Shown: piece after piece, positions 44,470 through 58,103 of the stretch
How the letters are laid out: every line of letters starts with the position of its first letter
Position numbering within the stretch: position 1 is the first letter of the stretch
NCBI GenBank assembly: GCA_002633025.1
Contig: NMRB01000697.1
Coordinates: 192,422 to 256,421 of the forward strand
DNA length: 64,000 nt
Direction of reading: 5' to 3'
DNA from: Notospermus geniculatus
Lineage: Eukaryota; Nemertea; Pilidiophora; Heteronemertea; Lineidae
Made by a program: the position numbers and the translations under genes
The notes under the pieces: generated by a model
Database searches by the model: none
What the model saw: only the letters and a program-made list of their open reading frames with translations
Told to the model about the DNA's origin: nothing

Positions 44470-44870
44470 GATGCACGGTAATCTTCGACGAAACATCGAA
44501 AATCTGTTGTTGCAGTTGGTTAAATATAAAGCAAAACATCAGAATCCAACTTCGCCGCAAAAACGTTGTTGCAGTTGGTGAAATATAAGGAAAACGTCAG
44601 AATCCAATTTTGCCGAAAACCGTTGTTGCAGTTGTTGAAATATAAAGGAACGATCAGAATCCAACTTCACCGCAAAAACGTTGTTGCAGTTGGTGAAATA
44701 TAACGGAAATTGTCAGAATCCAACTTCGCCGCAAAAACGTTGTTGGTGAAACATAAAGGAAAATGTCAGAATCCAACTTCCCGAGAAAAGTTGTTGTAGT
44801 TGGTGAAATATAAAGCAAGACATCAGAATCCAACATTGCCGCGGCAGAAAATGTAGTTGGAAAAGTTGCC
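44470..44870. repeat. About 60-bp minisatellite
   Basis: Six or seven imperfect units with AACGTTGTTGCAGTTGGTGA, AATATAAAG and CATCAGAATCCAACTTCGCC. Confidence 0.75.
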
Positions 44871-45210
44871 ACATTACTTGCCGGTGTGACGTGAAACTTC
44901 ATAGACAAAGCGGTGTTAAAGCTAATTGCTTCCCAGCTCGATGCATTATGTAAAACAACTCTCCATGATTCAAGGAAATGTCATTTTCCAGTCAATAGTT
45001 TCTGAATGGGTTGGAGGAAGTCGAGCGATGATGCGGTGATTCGTTGACGGTCATCGGGGAGCAATACAGGAGACGGTGACATTCTCAAGATGAACTATTG
45101 AAAAGGATTTGATGTTGGGAGAGTATTGCCTAATCCAGTGCGGACCAAATGAACGCCGAATCAAGCCAAGTGTAGGCCTACAGTACCACAGTGTTTCTGT
45201 TTCTTACAAT

Positions 45211-45364
45211 AGGGAGGTTTAGAAATAAAACGATGAACGTACTAAACGTTAACGACAACGTTATTTTTGTACCGAAAATGCAATATAAAATCTGGTTAAT
45301 GTGTAGTATGAAAAATAACGTTGTCGTAAAGTTTACATTTATCGTTTGATTTCTAAACCTCCCT
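45211..45364. mobile_element. Foldback MITE with AGGGAGGTTTAGAAAT ends
   Basis: AGGGAGGTTTAGAAATAAAACG pairs with CGTTTGATTTCTAAACCTCCCT, then AACGACAACGTTATTTTT pairs with AAAAATAACGTTGTCGT. Short AT-rich loop. Confidence 0.75.
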
Positions 45365-46319
45365 AGTGTTTCCCCCTCACCGTATGGGGTATATACTCTG
45401 TGAAGCGAAAGTGACAGATATCTTGTGTTCGTCTATTGGGGTTCTGTCGACGAGAACTCTGCAGACTTGTCAAGGGACGAGGGCCACAGCGTCAGCCAGT
45501 GTCATTGCTCGTCGTCTACGGGTCCGAAAGGTGAAAGGATCTGTTTACCCACCGCGGCACTGTCCGTCAGGAGGGCAGCGAATGAGTTAATCTGTTTCCC
45601 ATTCATCTCCCAAAGGTAAATTAGACCGAAGTCATTACATGTAGAAATGGTACAAATTAATCAAGGCTTGCATGCGCAATCGTGTTAACAGAGGAACGAT
45701 CAGTAATAGGTCATGTAGCCACTTAACAGACGGGCTACTGTAACTGTCTATTTTATGATTGATGTTGCGCAGTAGCTAACAGATAACGCTGTAACGTTTT
45801 TAACATAATGGAGACTTTAGAAAAGCTGCTTATCTGAAATTCATTTTTGTCGGGAAAAAATACGACAAATTTACATAAGGCACGCAATATGCTATTATCG
45901 GCTTTGGGATGATGTTCGGTAATGTTTCCCTAATGGTGTCTATCCCAGATGGAAGACACAATAATTAGATCTGTTTACGAGCTTGTCCTTGATAGAGCAT
46001 GCACGATGCTGGGTGTGCATAAATCCTGGCACAAAACGAAACGGAACGAATTGAATTCCACAACTTTGACGTTCCCATCTTACTGTTAAAAGACACAAAT
46101 CAGGCGTCACACGCAAAAAGGGAATTTCCTTTCCTTCCTTCGTCACCTTCATCAAGACCAGGAGATTCCACCGGGATTTCTCGCTCCAGAACTGCGCAAT
46201 TTCAACACATTTCACTAAATCATCACATGTCTTCGAGAAATCACTCAAGAGTTTACTTAACCCTGGAATCGTAAGTTACCAAGGGATCTGAAACGACTTG
46301 CGGGACTGACAAGGGCGTC

Positions 46320-48000
46320 TACTCTTATCAAATAAAGGACTGATTACACTTTAATCTTAGAACAATTTGCCTTAATTAGGCTGCCAGTAATTCGTGCCAA
46401 TTTGCAGGAGAGACTTGGGAAGGAATCAGCGATATAGTAAGTACGTGATGGATGGCGCTGCTAACTGGGATGGACAGGCTCTGGTAGACATCTTAATTAT
46501 TGCATGGAGACTAATTAATGGAATACTAAATGGTAGATGGAGTTGCTACAGAAGCAACCGACGATACAGAGTGGTTGAATTACATTTTTTTTTCCATCAG
46601 AGCCAAAGCCATAACATTATTGGCCCTGTAAGTATGGAGGAGGCCATCTCAAGCTACTCGTGTTCCTCGTTGAATGGGGTCTTTTACTTGCCCTTGCAGA
46701 GGCATGAGGTACAAGGCACCAGGGCTTACTGCCCATGCATGTTTGAATGACGTCAGCTGCGACCAAAACATGAAATAATGGCAGCCATTCTTTGGTGTCA
46801 AATCATACCACCACAACCGCATGGAATATTTCAGCAAGAGGAATGGAGAAATTGGACAAAAATCTATATAATGATGCTGGAAGACGGCTCAATAAAGTCA
46901 CACTTAGAAGCTTTGTTTTGCCTCGAAATTCGGCATGGTAATAGAGGTCACCATGCAGCGGGTGGTTTAATTTGCGAAAAGAACTTTGTTGTGATCGCAA
47001 TTTTACTTTTTTAGCAATTGTTCGATTGCTTTCTAAATTCTCCCCCACTGCGCCCGTTGGGTGCACCAATTCCAGCCGGGCCGTTCACTCCAACTTCGGC
47101 CAAACACACAATCGCCGATTGCCATGGGTAATTGCTAATACAGCAATATTGTGTAACAATAATTCCTAGTTGATGATGAAAGAAAGCTGCAGAGTGTCCA
47201 CTGCACGGAATTCAATTAGTTTGCTGCAGTGACATATTCAATCCAAACAACTTTTCATCGCGTTCGGTTCGACTTCAATTCAGTTGTCAATCCTAGCACA
47301 GAACCGACTTTTTTCTCCAACAGTGTAATCAGCGGCACGACGTCAGAATCGCATGGGGAGTAAACCCAAGCCATGCTGTAAAACAGTCCGTTCTTAATAA
47401 CTGGTTATTAGCCGAACGCTCCAAGTGAAATACCAGAAGTAACTGTTATGACAAACCTTAGAAGCTGATACTGATGCCAATCAAACGTGTCGCTCCAAAT
47501 TATCAGACGTAACATTGTAAACAATGCGGTACAAAACAGCCCCATTCGTGTCCGACCAGCAGCCTCACCACTTCCTCTGTTCGACAACAACTTAATAAAT
47601 TTCACGGAAAGCCCCACTCTCCCCAGTTATTTGTCCCCCTCGCAATAGCCTGGACAGCATGACACACGACGACACGCCTAATTGATCTAAATTGAAATGT
47701 CTCATTTGGGTATTCAGTATCTAAATGGCTGGCTTGTGTAACCGATCAGGACAATGCTCCTGCTAATAGTTAGTGATTTGACGGATCCGAGATGCTAATT
47801 TTCAATGTCCTCCCTGCCTCGGTGCCTCAGCAATGTTGTTCCAGTTAATGGTTTATTATTGCAATATTGCGTCTATGATGAGGGCAGCTCATGCGAACAT
47901 TGATCACCCATAATAGACTGGCTTCATTGGTTAGCAATCAAGATGGTAACGGGTCGGGAAGGGAAGTCAAGAGTTGGAGCAAGACGGCAAGGCTAATCAA
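46320..48000. promoter_or_regulatory. Candidate regulatory DNA in the neurobeachin intron
   Basis: Unique-looking sequence with many homeodomain-type cores (TAATTA, CTAATTAATG, GTAATTGCTAAT, TTAATTATTG) and CAATATTG words, at 46320-46560, 47080-47165 and 47700-47950, largely free of the MITEs seen elsewhere. Such islands are what mab-21 enhancers in a host intron would look like, but no conservation data were available. Confidence 0.3.
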
Positions 48001-48698
48001 TATTGCCTGCATCAACATTCATTTTGCTGAAAAATACCAACTTCGAGTGCTTCCCAAAAATTGAAGAATTGGTAAACAATGACCATACCCGCGCGCATGT
48101 GAACCCACTGTCCTGGGTCCCTATCATAAACATACTTAAGCCAAAGTGTCATACTTATCTTTTGTGTTGAACAAAGGATAGTTTTATGAATATGGGCCCT
48201 GAATGCCAATTCAATCAAGCTAAGAAGCCACAAGCCTATGAAGGGGGGGGGCATGACAGGGCTTTTGGTCAGTGACGATACTGGTACAGACGAATTGAAC
48301 TGGACGATTACAGGGAGAATGTGTCCATCGGTTCGTTCAGTACGATTCTGGAAAAATCAAAGCGTATGACCATGAAAGCTAAGCCTATCAAGTTGGGACT
48401 ACCCATACGCGCACAACAACATCGTCCGGGAATCGTCGTCAACCGTCTGGACCTGCTACCACGTCCAGCGACATTGCCGAACACCAGTACCCAGCCAGTA
48501 CATTAACCATATCATTTGAGCTTTTCGACTCCCACTGCAGGCCTCATGAATTATGTTCCGCATCATCCCGAAATATTGCTAAAATGACTCAGTAGAACTT
48601 ATTATGACCCTCCTGGGATCCTGTTTCTACAAACATGGCGCTGTGACTAATCAGACAACAATATGCTCGTGAATTTCATAATGAACTGAAGTGATATT

Positions 48699-49257
48699 TT
48701 AATTGGCGAAGCTTTCAACGACTACTGCCCAGTTAACACTTTCTTCTCACTTCAAAAACACATGAAATTTCTTCTGCTTTACGCTGTTCCGAACCAACAA
48801 CGCTCCGGAACGACCAATAAGCCTAGGTCACAAATGCACCGGGCCCCGTACGATTTTCACCACCCAGCGGCTTGCTGCGGATTTTAGAGACTGAAACTCG
48901 GATCTAAGATGAATCATGCCGAAATCGCCTCAATAGATAGGCGGAAAGTAGGCTGGATCAAACTGGGAACCGTAGAAATTGGCCAAAATGTCTGTTTTTA
49001 CTCGCCGTACGGGCCCCGGAGTGGATATGTGACTGGGGCTTTAATCAAAGGTGTCACATTGACCTACGGAGACACAATGACTCAACATGGCTTCCATTGT
49101 GAACCCACACCAACGCCGCCACGAAGTCATTGTATCACCACAAAGCTATCATAATGATATTAACTTCTAATTCCCTCCATACCATTTGGGCTTTACGAGT
49201 CCTTTCTGCTGCTGTTGATGTACAGTCCCCAGTGAGTTGTGCGGCCTTAATTGCTAC
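48699..49257. repeat. Haplotype block A in the neurobeachin intron
   Basis: Matches 49259-49824 with SNPs and small indels; ends at N 49258. No gene inside. Confidence 0.88.
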
Positions 49258-49258
49258 N

Positions 49259-49824
49259 TTAATTGGCGAAGCTTTCAACGACTACTGCCCAGTTAACACT
49301 TTCTTCTCACTTCAAAAACACATGAAATTTCTTCTGCTTTACGCTGTTCCGAAGTCAACAACGCTCCGGAACGACCAATAAGCCTCGGTCACAAATGCAC
49401 CGGGCCCCGTACGATTTTCCCCACCCAGTGGCTTGCTGCGGATTTTAGAGACTGAAACTCGGATCTAAGATGAATCATGCAATCGCCTCAATAGATAGGC
49501 GGAAAGTAGGCTGGATCAAACTGGGAACCGTAGAAATTGGCCAAAATGTCTGTTTTTACTCGCCGTACGGGCCCCGGAGTGGATATGTGACTGGGGCTTT
49601 AATCAAAGGTGTCACATTGACCTACGGAGACACAATGACTCAACATGGCTTCCATTGTGAACCCACACCAACGCCGCCACGCCAATATTGAAGTCATTGT
49701 ATCACCACAAAGCTATCATAATGATATTAACTTCTAATTCCCTCCATACCATTTGGGCTTTACGAGTCCTTTCTGCTGCTGTTGATGTACAGTCCCCAGT
49801 GAGTTGTGCGGCCTTAATTGCTAC
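49259..49824. repeat. Haplotype block B in the neurobeachin intron
   Basis: Second copy of 48699-49257. It has a small insertion (CCAATATTGAAG against CGAAG) near 49681. Confidence 0.88.
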
Positions 49825-50261
49825 TGTTCTCTCCATTGGAGAAATGACTCCCTGCGGCTTTGCTATTGTACTCAATCACTTTACAATGGAGAATCTAATA
49901 TTCGAGCAAAAACTGAATCAATCTAATTTCATTTTACATTCTGCTGATGGGGATTGAAGCGATTGGTTTCGACCTGTAACTGTTCTTGAGAATATGTGAA
50001 GCAACCCCGACATCCAAATATCAGAATGCAGCCGAGAACGGTATACATATATACACCGAGTGAAACGCCACGACAGCAAAAACCTGGGAATTGATGAACA
50101 ACAGCGAAATGAAGATGTGACAAAAATCCGATGACCAATTCACAGCACTGTCCTTAAATGGAAAAGAACAGAAGCAGTAGGCCTATGCCTATTACAGGAC
50201 TAATATAATAATGCCTCTCGGCCTCAGCCTGGCGCTGTGTATTCACATAAAATTATCTTCA

Positions 50262-50310
50262 ACAACAACAACAGCAGCAGCAGCGACGGCGACGACGACA
50301 ACAACAACCA
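50262..50310. repeat. Trinucleotide microsatellite
   Basis: AACAACAACAACAGCAGCAG, then GCGACGGCGACGACG and AACAACAACC: an impure CAA/CAG/GAC run. Confidence 0.85.
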
Positions 50311-52249
50311 GCTATGTCCAAGTTGGGGGTCAGTGGGAACATCGTAACGGCAGTATCATGTACTTCTGAGTACACAGAAGCACTGGGTACAGCTATTCCT
50401 TCAATTACTCGTCTTCCCGCTGATATCGGGCTGATGACGACTGGAGATACTGCCTTTTGCCACTGGAGAGCTATACTGCAGAAAGACCATAATTTGACGC
50501 CCGATTCACAGCATCTGCCCTCGAAATGTCCGCCCACCACAGAGGAGACGAAAGTCTTTGAGCAGATGGCATAGGCTCTAAAACAAAGAGAGATTAACTC
50601 AGAACGAGTGGTTTGTCACAATCATAATGAGAAATCCAGTCAAGGATGATGGCCTTTAATGCAATTATTGCTGTGTAATCTTATTAATTTCTGCATGGAT
50701 TGAACGCACTGGAAATGGTGGTGCTCAAGCAAGCAATCTACATGTATTGCCCAAGACCATGTTGATTTGATCGTTGCTTGGAAAGTTTCAACTATTGACG
50801 GTGTTCTATATGGCCGTATCTCCGTTGACATCAGTTGCATCATGGAGGTATTAGGGTTGCATCAGGCTTCGTAGGGCCAGTTTATACTTTCCTCGCCAAT
50901 TATTAGCGGAAGGGAATTGCTTTTGGTAAACAAAGCATTGCGTTCCGCATGTACTGGTCAGCGAACTGGCCCCAACTCAGTCCGATTCAGCTGACCGGAT
51001 ACGATTTTGTTGTTCGCTATTTGTTTGTTGGACGACAGAATCGGATGATGTAACCGAGCTTTACCATTCATTTATACTTTTCCTGCAAATTTCAGTTTCA
51101 CATTCAGTCTGTGGTACATGTACTTCACAAAATCTATTCTATTTCTGGGATTCATGTGTACGACCAGTTTTTCAACAGCCTCAGAGCATCAAAACACGTG
51201 TCAAGGGCAGCCAGGTTGAGTTATTATATCTGCAGCCAACAATGTATCATTTATGGAGCCGAACTTTAAGATCTCCTAAAAAGATCTCACTAAATTCCTT
51301 CCTGAATACTAACGATGTCATTAACATCAACGAAATTGACGAGGGATGGAGAATGCATGAAAAACTAACGGGAGGTACGATATATCGTGATGACATTCGC
51401 TTCTCCTTGCATCCTCTGAGCAGGTGGGACTCTCAGCTATAAAGCAACATCTTACAAAACCTAATCCCCGTCGGTTATCTACGACGTGTTGTCACCCATC
51501 ACTTTGCAGTGGCGAATGAAAAAGAGCAAATGAGCTGCCGTTCTTGTCACTCTTAAAGATTCGCTGGGTTTGCACAGGAAGAAATCCAATGATTCTACTT
51601 CCAATGAAGTTGTATGACACTCCATCCGAAGCAATCTCATAAGGCTTAGGATGAACTTCATATCAAGGCATAGATTTCGCTACAAGCATGATAAAGAATT
51701 CATATTTGTCAAGGCAGGTGCTCAGTTCGTCATTAGTATCGTCTCCCTGACATCCTACTCAGCTAACCTCATCAACAACATCCGGGCATCTGCGCCGCAC
51801 GGTATCACATGACAGTTTTACAAAATGGATGACTTCCTAAAACGCGATGCGCTATCTCACCTCGACTTGGGTGCGTTGCCATGACACCATGGACAAGTGG
51901 TCATAATTTCTTACCAAATGAGCACTGGGGACGATATTCAAGTAGTTTCACCCTCAGAAAGTTATAATTGGCCAAACTTAAAAATTTTCAATCTCAGCTT
52001 AGAGCTCGAAACTGTGCCAGACGTCTCTACCGAAGAATGACGGAAAGACCCGAAGTGTTACGAATGACAAACTTTCTGACAAAATGGGGCTATTTTCCCA
52101 CTATCTGATCCTGCGACCGGTCGTTCTCTGGTGCACAAGCCCAACTACCTAAAATAGCCATTTATAACTTCTGAATTTTATTTAGGCCTGCCGAGAAAAT
52201 GCAGATTGCCCACCAAATACTGCCAACAGAACGAGGTACCTTTCAGGTT

Positions 52250-52352
52250 CGCCATACTCCATCCTCCCATAGCAGGGTTTTGATCTCGCTTCTCTTCATA
52301 GGAAGTGTGAATGGATGAATAGATGGAGGTAAAGGCCCTACATTAGGAGGAT
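52250..52352. mobile_element. Foldback MITE, CATCCTCCCA family, copy 3
   Basis: CATCCTCCCATAGCAGGGTT at the left; a diverged complement ends TTAGGAGGATA at the right. Confidence 0.6.
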
Positions 52353-53507
52353 ACCAATCCTCAGATACCATTACGCAAATCATGACACACCGAGGCCTTA
52401 AAACGTTCCGACAGCTCTCGCGTGTGGGTAACTGTAGTCCGTCCCATCTGGCCTGATACATATCCCGTCAGGAGGCAAAACGAGCTACTCAAACTCAGGA
52501 TGAAATCTTTATTGATGACGATGATAATTCGTTGTGATCTTGTTACCGATGGTGAGTACTCCTGGCACGAGAGAGTCGACTAAAACCATCGTTTTACTCG
52601 TAAATAATCGTCGTATTACACCCACATTGAACATGTAAAATTGGTTTAGGCTACAGTTTTAGAAATTGACTTAGGAACTCGGCCATCACCGATTCCATTG
52701 ACGGAGATAGTCGTCATACACCATGACGTAAGCATGTATCCGATGACGTCATCACTCACTGACATGCGCGGTCACCGATTTGGTTCCCCTTTGGTCGCCC
52801 TGTAATCTCTTCCATACTCATCCTCAGTTACATCTGCAACCGTTACTGCCCCCCCCCCCATACCACAAATGCCTGAAAGTCAGATGAGATTCTGGATTTC
52901 GTGGACGCGGGATGCTGATGCTGATGTTTGCGCTCACAAAATCCTTCGACCTATGATTGCTGTAGGCCTTGGCGTCTCATACATTATCCAGAAATGCACA
53001 CATCAGCGACCACATATGCCCTGGGCACGAGGTTGCCTGTAAACATCATGTCAGCATCTTCAACTCTCCGACACTTCGTAAGTATAAGTAGGAGATTCGA
53101 TTTTGAAGTGTTTTAATTTCAGTGGCGTCTAAAACTCTGCGACTTGGCTGAGGCTAGACAGAACAGCGTCACGACTGTCGACGGGGGTATCTATCTTTGT
53201 AAGCAGATCTAGCGAAGTGTACAAACCTTGCTTGGCCGTGTTTATTTAAAAGGTTAAACACTAATTATCACTGTCTCTAACCAATGCTGCTTTCGCCATT
53301 GAGAAGGCTGAATAATAGATAAGAACTGCTACATCGAAATTAGCCACCAATGGTGTCCAACATGAAAATTAGCACGGTGGAATGTGCCACTGTTTACGTT
53401 CGTTTTCTTTGACGGTGGGGCGTCTTCAACGACCGACCACAAATAAGAGAGCATTGCAAACACGACTTGCCTGAGACTATACTCTCACGTCTTGGCTTCA
53501 TAACATA

Positions 53508-53880
53508 AATCTGTCAAATTACCGGCCTTGAATGTAGGCCTAATCTGTCAAATTACCGGCCCTGAATGTAGGTCTAAATCTGTCAAATTACAGCCTTGAA
53601 TGTACATGTGGGGCAACGTAAATCTGTCAAATACCCGTCGGCCTTGAATGTAGGCCGACATAGCTGTCAAATTACCAATCTTGAATGTGGGCAGAAATAA
53701 ATCTGTCAAATTACCAGCCGGCCTTGAATGTAGGTCGACGTAAATCTGTCAAATTACCAGCCGGCCTTGAATGTAGGTCGACGTACATGTAAATCTGTCA
53801 AATTACCAGCCGGCCTTGAATGTAGGTCGACGTAAATCTGTCAAATTACCAGTCGGCATTGAACCTAAAATCGGTCACAC
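53508..53880. repeat. About 45-bp minisatellite
   Basis: Eight or nine units, consensus AAATCTGTCAAATTACCAGC then CGGCCTTGAATGTAGGTCGACGT. The last four units are the most uniform. Confidence 0.85.
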
Positions 53881-54632
53881 AGATAGCAGCAGAGTGGTAA
53901 AAAAACCCTTAAATTGGACACACGTCTTAGAGGAGCGAATGTTGCACTGTAATAGACCAATTACACAGGAATTTATCCACTGAAACGCACAATGAACAAA
54001 ATCAACTTTTGTTTTCTTTCGTCTTCACGCCGATGCAGGGTGCTGATTTTGTGTAATTTGGCTGACTGAGCCTCAGTTGGTGATGTTTACATATCGGAGA
54101 TCACCCAGTTGGTTGGTGACCACGGGTTGTGCGTCTGGCGTCAAGGCCAAGAATGCCCTCAGCAAGAACTCACTGGCAAGCCCAGGGAATCGCGGCGTTG
54201 CATCACAGGCCCTTCACGTTGTGTGCAGTCAGAGGCCGTGAAGAGGTACCACAGCTATGTGTGCACTGATCCACTGAAATACACATGTAACACAAGAACT
54301 ATCGCTTTCACGTGGTGCAGAAGAAGGCGATATTTTTCACTCATACAACACTTTAGCTTTCCTTCATCGTTCATGCCAGCCATCGGTAGTTAATTTATGA
54401 TAATGGTACCAATTACAAATTGGAGTTACCACCTTGCGTGAGTTTGCGCCGTATTTCACTGGGAACGTGGCATTTGCGTGCGAGTGGAAATAATTCATGT
54501 AATGCAGGTGAAAAACTAGAAGTAAACAGAGAAGTGATGCCTTGTCCAGTCGAAGATCCGATGGCATCCAAGTACGGGACTTCCGATGACGTCTCCCAGC
54601 CACAAACCAAAAGATCGTAGTCGATGTCCAGC

Positions 54633-54725
54633 CATCCTCCCACACAGGGGGTTTACCTCGCTACTCTTCATCCACTCCTGTGCGAGTGTGGAATAGGAAC
54701 GAGACCAAACCCTGCTGTGGAAGGA
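54633..54725. mobile_element. Foldback MITE, CATCCTCCCA family, copy 4
   Basis: CATCCTCCCACACAGGG pairs with CCCTGCTGTGGAAGG, and CTCGCTACTCTTCATCCACTC pairs weakly inward. It is flanked by the 8-bp duplication TGTCCAGC (54625-54632, 54726-54733), which assigns the family to an 8-bp-target transposase. Confidence 0.75.
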
Positions 54726-56822
54726 TGTCCAGCGAGCTTGGCAGGTTCTGAGACTATATCTGTAACGGACGATTTTTGACGCATCCTATAAAACCAGGTG
54801 TATATGTGTGAGAATGCCCCCCGTATGACAATGCCCGCTTTATTGTTCGGCGGGCACTCAAATACAGAAAGACATGTTGATCAGTGCCTCCCTCATTGTC
54901 ACGTTGCCGCTTATTCCGTCAATTTTTTGTTTGGGGGCATTGGCAAACGGGGGGGGGGGCAGTGAAAAACATTACACCGGGATCCTAAACCACGTCGGGT
55001 TGACACCATGACTCCATGGGCGGCATTACGACAAGTCGGCCGCTGATGCTATGGAAAGGGACACCAGAAAGCCTCCAGTGACTTTCAAAACCTCTTGTCG
55101 CCACTCTCCACGCCCACATCCAGCGGTTTGACTAGCCTTTTGAGCGGCTCCCCCGGAATTATACTCTAATCACCGTAGTTAGCTCCACAATGGGCCGTCA
55201 TCAATACCCTCTCGACAAACCACTTCAGAGTTTATCCCCATTGTTGTCGCGGTCAGTGTGGGTTTAGTCCCCACTTCAAAAGCCACTCAACTCGCTACTT
55301 TTGAATGGTAACATGGTGTGTCTTCAACCTCTGCCATCAAACTCTTGGTTGTGGCGTCCACACAAATCGGCGACGAGGCCAAGTTTAAACCCTATCTGCC
55401 TCTGCTGGTCGTACGGCCAATGCTTTTGTTCGCCCTCTCGTACGGCCCAAGTTTGGTGGAACCACGAGGAAGCCGTCATTACAGTCGTCGGTGCCATAGA
55501 TTGCCAGGCAGGCAAAGTTCCTTTGAGCAGCCCATCACAATATCACCATCCTTCTTGGAGCCGAAATCCATCCAAGCGTGTGATCCGCAATGACACGGAT
55601 TCTCAAAGGGGCTGACGATAATTTGGGTGTAATCTTGCCCCATCAATGGGCTTGAGGGCTAACCCCACCCAGCTAGTCAACCATCTGAGCAGTCTGGAAA
55701 AACTCTGACAGAGCACTGAGGCTGCCAGACGTCAGGAGCCTCCGCAGCTTTGCTTGACGCGACCAGACCCCAGACTTCTATGGAGGTTCGATGTCGTGTC
55801 CATGACCACAAAACCCGGGCACAAAACCAGTCCATGAACGAAGATGTCGGAGTAAACCTCGGTCCCCACCCAGCCTTCTTGGCCTGTCCGTCCATTGGCC
55901 TTGGTATAGTCACCTTCCAACTTGGGCCTCCTTGTTGCGTCTGCTTTCTTTCTTTTCCCCACCAGGGGGCGTGTTCAAGTCATGTCCCCACAGAGCAGAA
56001 ATGGACTGACACGACAACAGCGGGAGACGGAGGTCCTCGTACTTTGGTTTATCCCCTACCTGTCAGTGACCTTCCTGTGTGCAAATTCACAGGTGGCGAG
56101 GGAATCTGAAGGAACCCAGAAACCACCAGCACCAGTGCGGACATGGACATGGACCCTCTCACAAACACGACCCCGCTACGTCACAACCTGTCCGGACGAA
56201 TCGGCAGGCACAATCAACGTCTCTTCGATTATCACGACGCATACCTCGCCGGAGGTCAAAGATGAAAACGCAAGATATCAAGCTTCCGTAGAATCAGAAT
56301 GAAAAACTTGTTATGAACTTCCAGTGGTGTTTTCTTTGAGATTTCTTCCGCCGGATCATTTCTGGCTATTCTAGCGGAAAGCAGCGATCAAGGCGCGATA
56401 AGGCACCGAGTTGAAAGTGTCCCGGTGTTGCCAACAACCAGACCCGAGGACACAGCGAACAGCTCTATTCAGGGGGACACCTCCCGACCCACAGGGAGGG
56501 CAAGCTGATAAGAATTACCACGGTTGTCAAATTAGAGAACATGGTCACGAACGGGGTAAAATATCTGGAACAGGTTTTTGAGAGATGAAGTTAATTCGTC
56601 GTTACACACTTTCGAATTTAGACTTTGAGAGTGCTCGGACAACCAGTGTGAGTTCCTGCGCAGTTTAGAGCCACGGAATTTCACTCCGAAAATGGGAATT
56701 TCAACTCATCGCCTTGTGCCCTGATGTTGAGAATAAGAAATAGAATCGGGTTTCTAAGGTGAAAGACATTGCTGATGTTGGGTATTAGACAGTGTTTTAG
56801 ACCCTTTCACTAACTTACGGAG

Positions 56823-56999
56823 TAAAGGCCCGTTTCCACTACAGCGGATTCCGCCGCGTTTTGCGGCGAGCGGAGCGGTTTTCACAGGCATTGGGATAAT
56901 CAATATTAAACCATCGAAGGATTATCCAAAGCCCTGTGAAAACCGCACCGGTCGGCGGAAACCGCCGCGGAATCCGCTATAGTGGAAACGGGCCTTTAG
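56823..56999. mobile_element. MITE with AAAGGCCCGTTTCCACTA ends
   Basis: AAAGGCCCGTTTCCACTACA pairs with TATAGTGGAAACGGGCCTTT, then GCGGATTCCGCCGCG pairs with CGCGGAATCCGC. It lies 1.1 kb upstream of the mab-21 start. Confidence 0.8.
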
Positions 57000-57469
57000 A
57001 AAGGACTTCGTAGGTCAGACTGCAATTCCTTTTGCATTGGAGGAAACGGCACATTACAATTTCAGCCAATTTTTCGAAATAGCAGCTAGTGGGACCGACA
57101 TGGTATCAGCGTCTCTGTCCATCGCCTGCCAGCCTACACAATACATGTATTTCACAAACGACTTCGTGCAGATTGCAGCTTGGAACTTCTTTCTTTACAC
57201 AGACTCAAGAAAAATTCTCATCTACAATGCACAATACGACAATATGAATAACAAATATTAAATTTGTGAATAGAATCGGTAATGTTAGGTTAGAGAAAAT
57301 ACTCTACCGACCCACTTTCCTGTGGCTATCAATGAAACTAGTGTGTCAGTCCCCTACTGTTTGTATTTGGTTTCTACTCTTCTTGTTATTGTAGTTTTTG
57401 AAAACACGACATCTTACAAACCCTCTCAATTAGCTTCACGCCATGTTATCCACCCCGTCTGCCCGCCAT

Positions 57470-58103
57470 AGCCTGGGGTGGAGTCAAACACTATAACTTT
57501 ATTAATGCCTAATTTAAGCCGCTGATCTGCCAATCTGCCGGCGAGTTGAGAGAGGACCGCGCGTCGATTGGCCGCGGTAGGAACGCCCCCTGCGTTCGCC
57601 CGCCGCCATTCTGAATAATGAGTGACGTTGGTAATTACCTGGCCGTCTCTTCACAGTCTGCAGAAACGGTTCAAATTAGACAGGAAAAGAACAGCAAAAT
57701 GTTTCAGAATCGGATCCAGTGATATTCTGTGAGGTTCTTTTAGTGACTCCCGCAGTTGACAGTTCATTCAAACTTGAAACGACAGTGAAAACGCACAGGA
57801 TTCGCATCGCCCAAGTGGTGTGGATATTCTGTCGGCCTGAGTTGCAAAAACTGTGGTGAGTTTGAGAAATTTGCAACAAGGATACCATTGACATTGCATC
57901 ACCAAGGACACTGTGAGTTTCGACTTCTCACGTACGTAACGGACCGGCAAACTCAGGCCAAATTTCTTTCGATCCGTGACGACATCAAAAGATTTCCTCC
58001 CCTCAGAATGGAATAAAGCGCTCGGATTTACAAACTTTCGTGTTTACAGTGGTTGAGGACATCGTTTTTCTCTTCAAAACAAGTAAAACTGTCAATTTCC
58101 AAA
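57470..58103 (+). promoter_or_regulatory. Probable mab-21 promoter and 5' leader
   Basis: Unlike its AT-rich surroundings, 57530-57625 is GC- and CpG-rich. It holds a GATTGGCC (inverted CCAAT) box and a GCCGCCATT (YY1-like) motif, features of TATA-less developmental promoters. TTAATGCCTAATTTAA upstream is homeodomain-like. No conventional TATA box sits at the right distance. The exact transcription start is unknown; the remainder to 58103 is taken as leader. Confidence 0.4.

Larger units (their letters stand above)
36833..58103 (-). other. Giant intron of the neurobeachin gene (right part beyond mab-21)
   Basis: No BEACH, PH or other neurobeachin-like reading frame is seen on the minus strand from 36833 to the right edge (64000), so the intron preceding exon 36715-36832 is at least 27 kb. 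It contains mab-21, several minisatellites, foldback MITEs and stretches of unique sequence rich in TAATTA-type words (46.3-48.0 kb). Scattered open frames up to about 200 codons occur but resemble nothing I know. A small diverged exon could have been missed. Confidence 0.6.

Noticed and set aside
53508-53880. Regularly spaced repeats considered as a CRISPR array
   Set aside because: Repeat and spacer are not separable, units are contiguous and diverged, and the genome is eukaryotic; it is a minisatellite.
55301-56302. Several overlapping open frames of 90-126 codons
   Set aside because: Overlapping frames on both strands with no motif; typical of a GC-richer non-coding stretch.
58053-58103. 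In-frame extension of mab-21 upstream to a TTG
   Set aside because: Non-ATG start without conservation; the ATG at 58104 has a good context.
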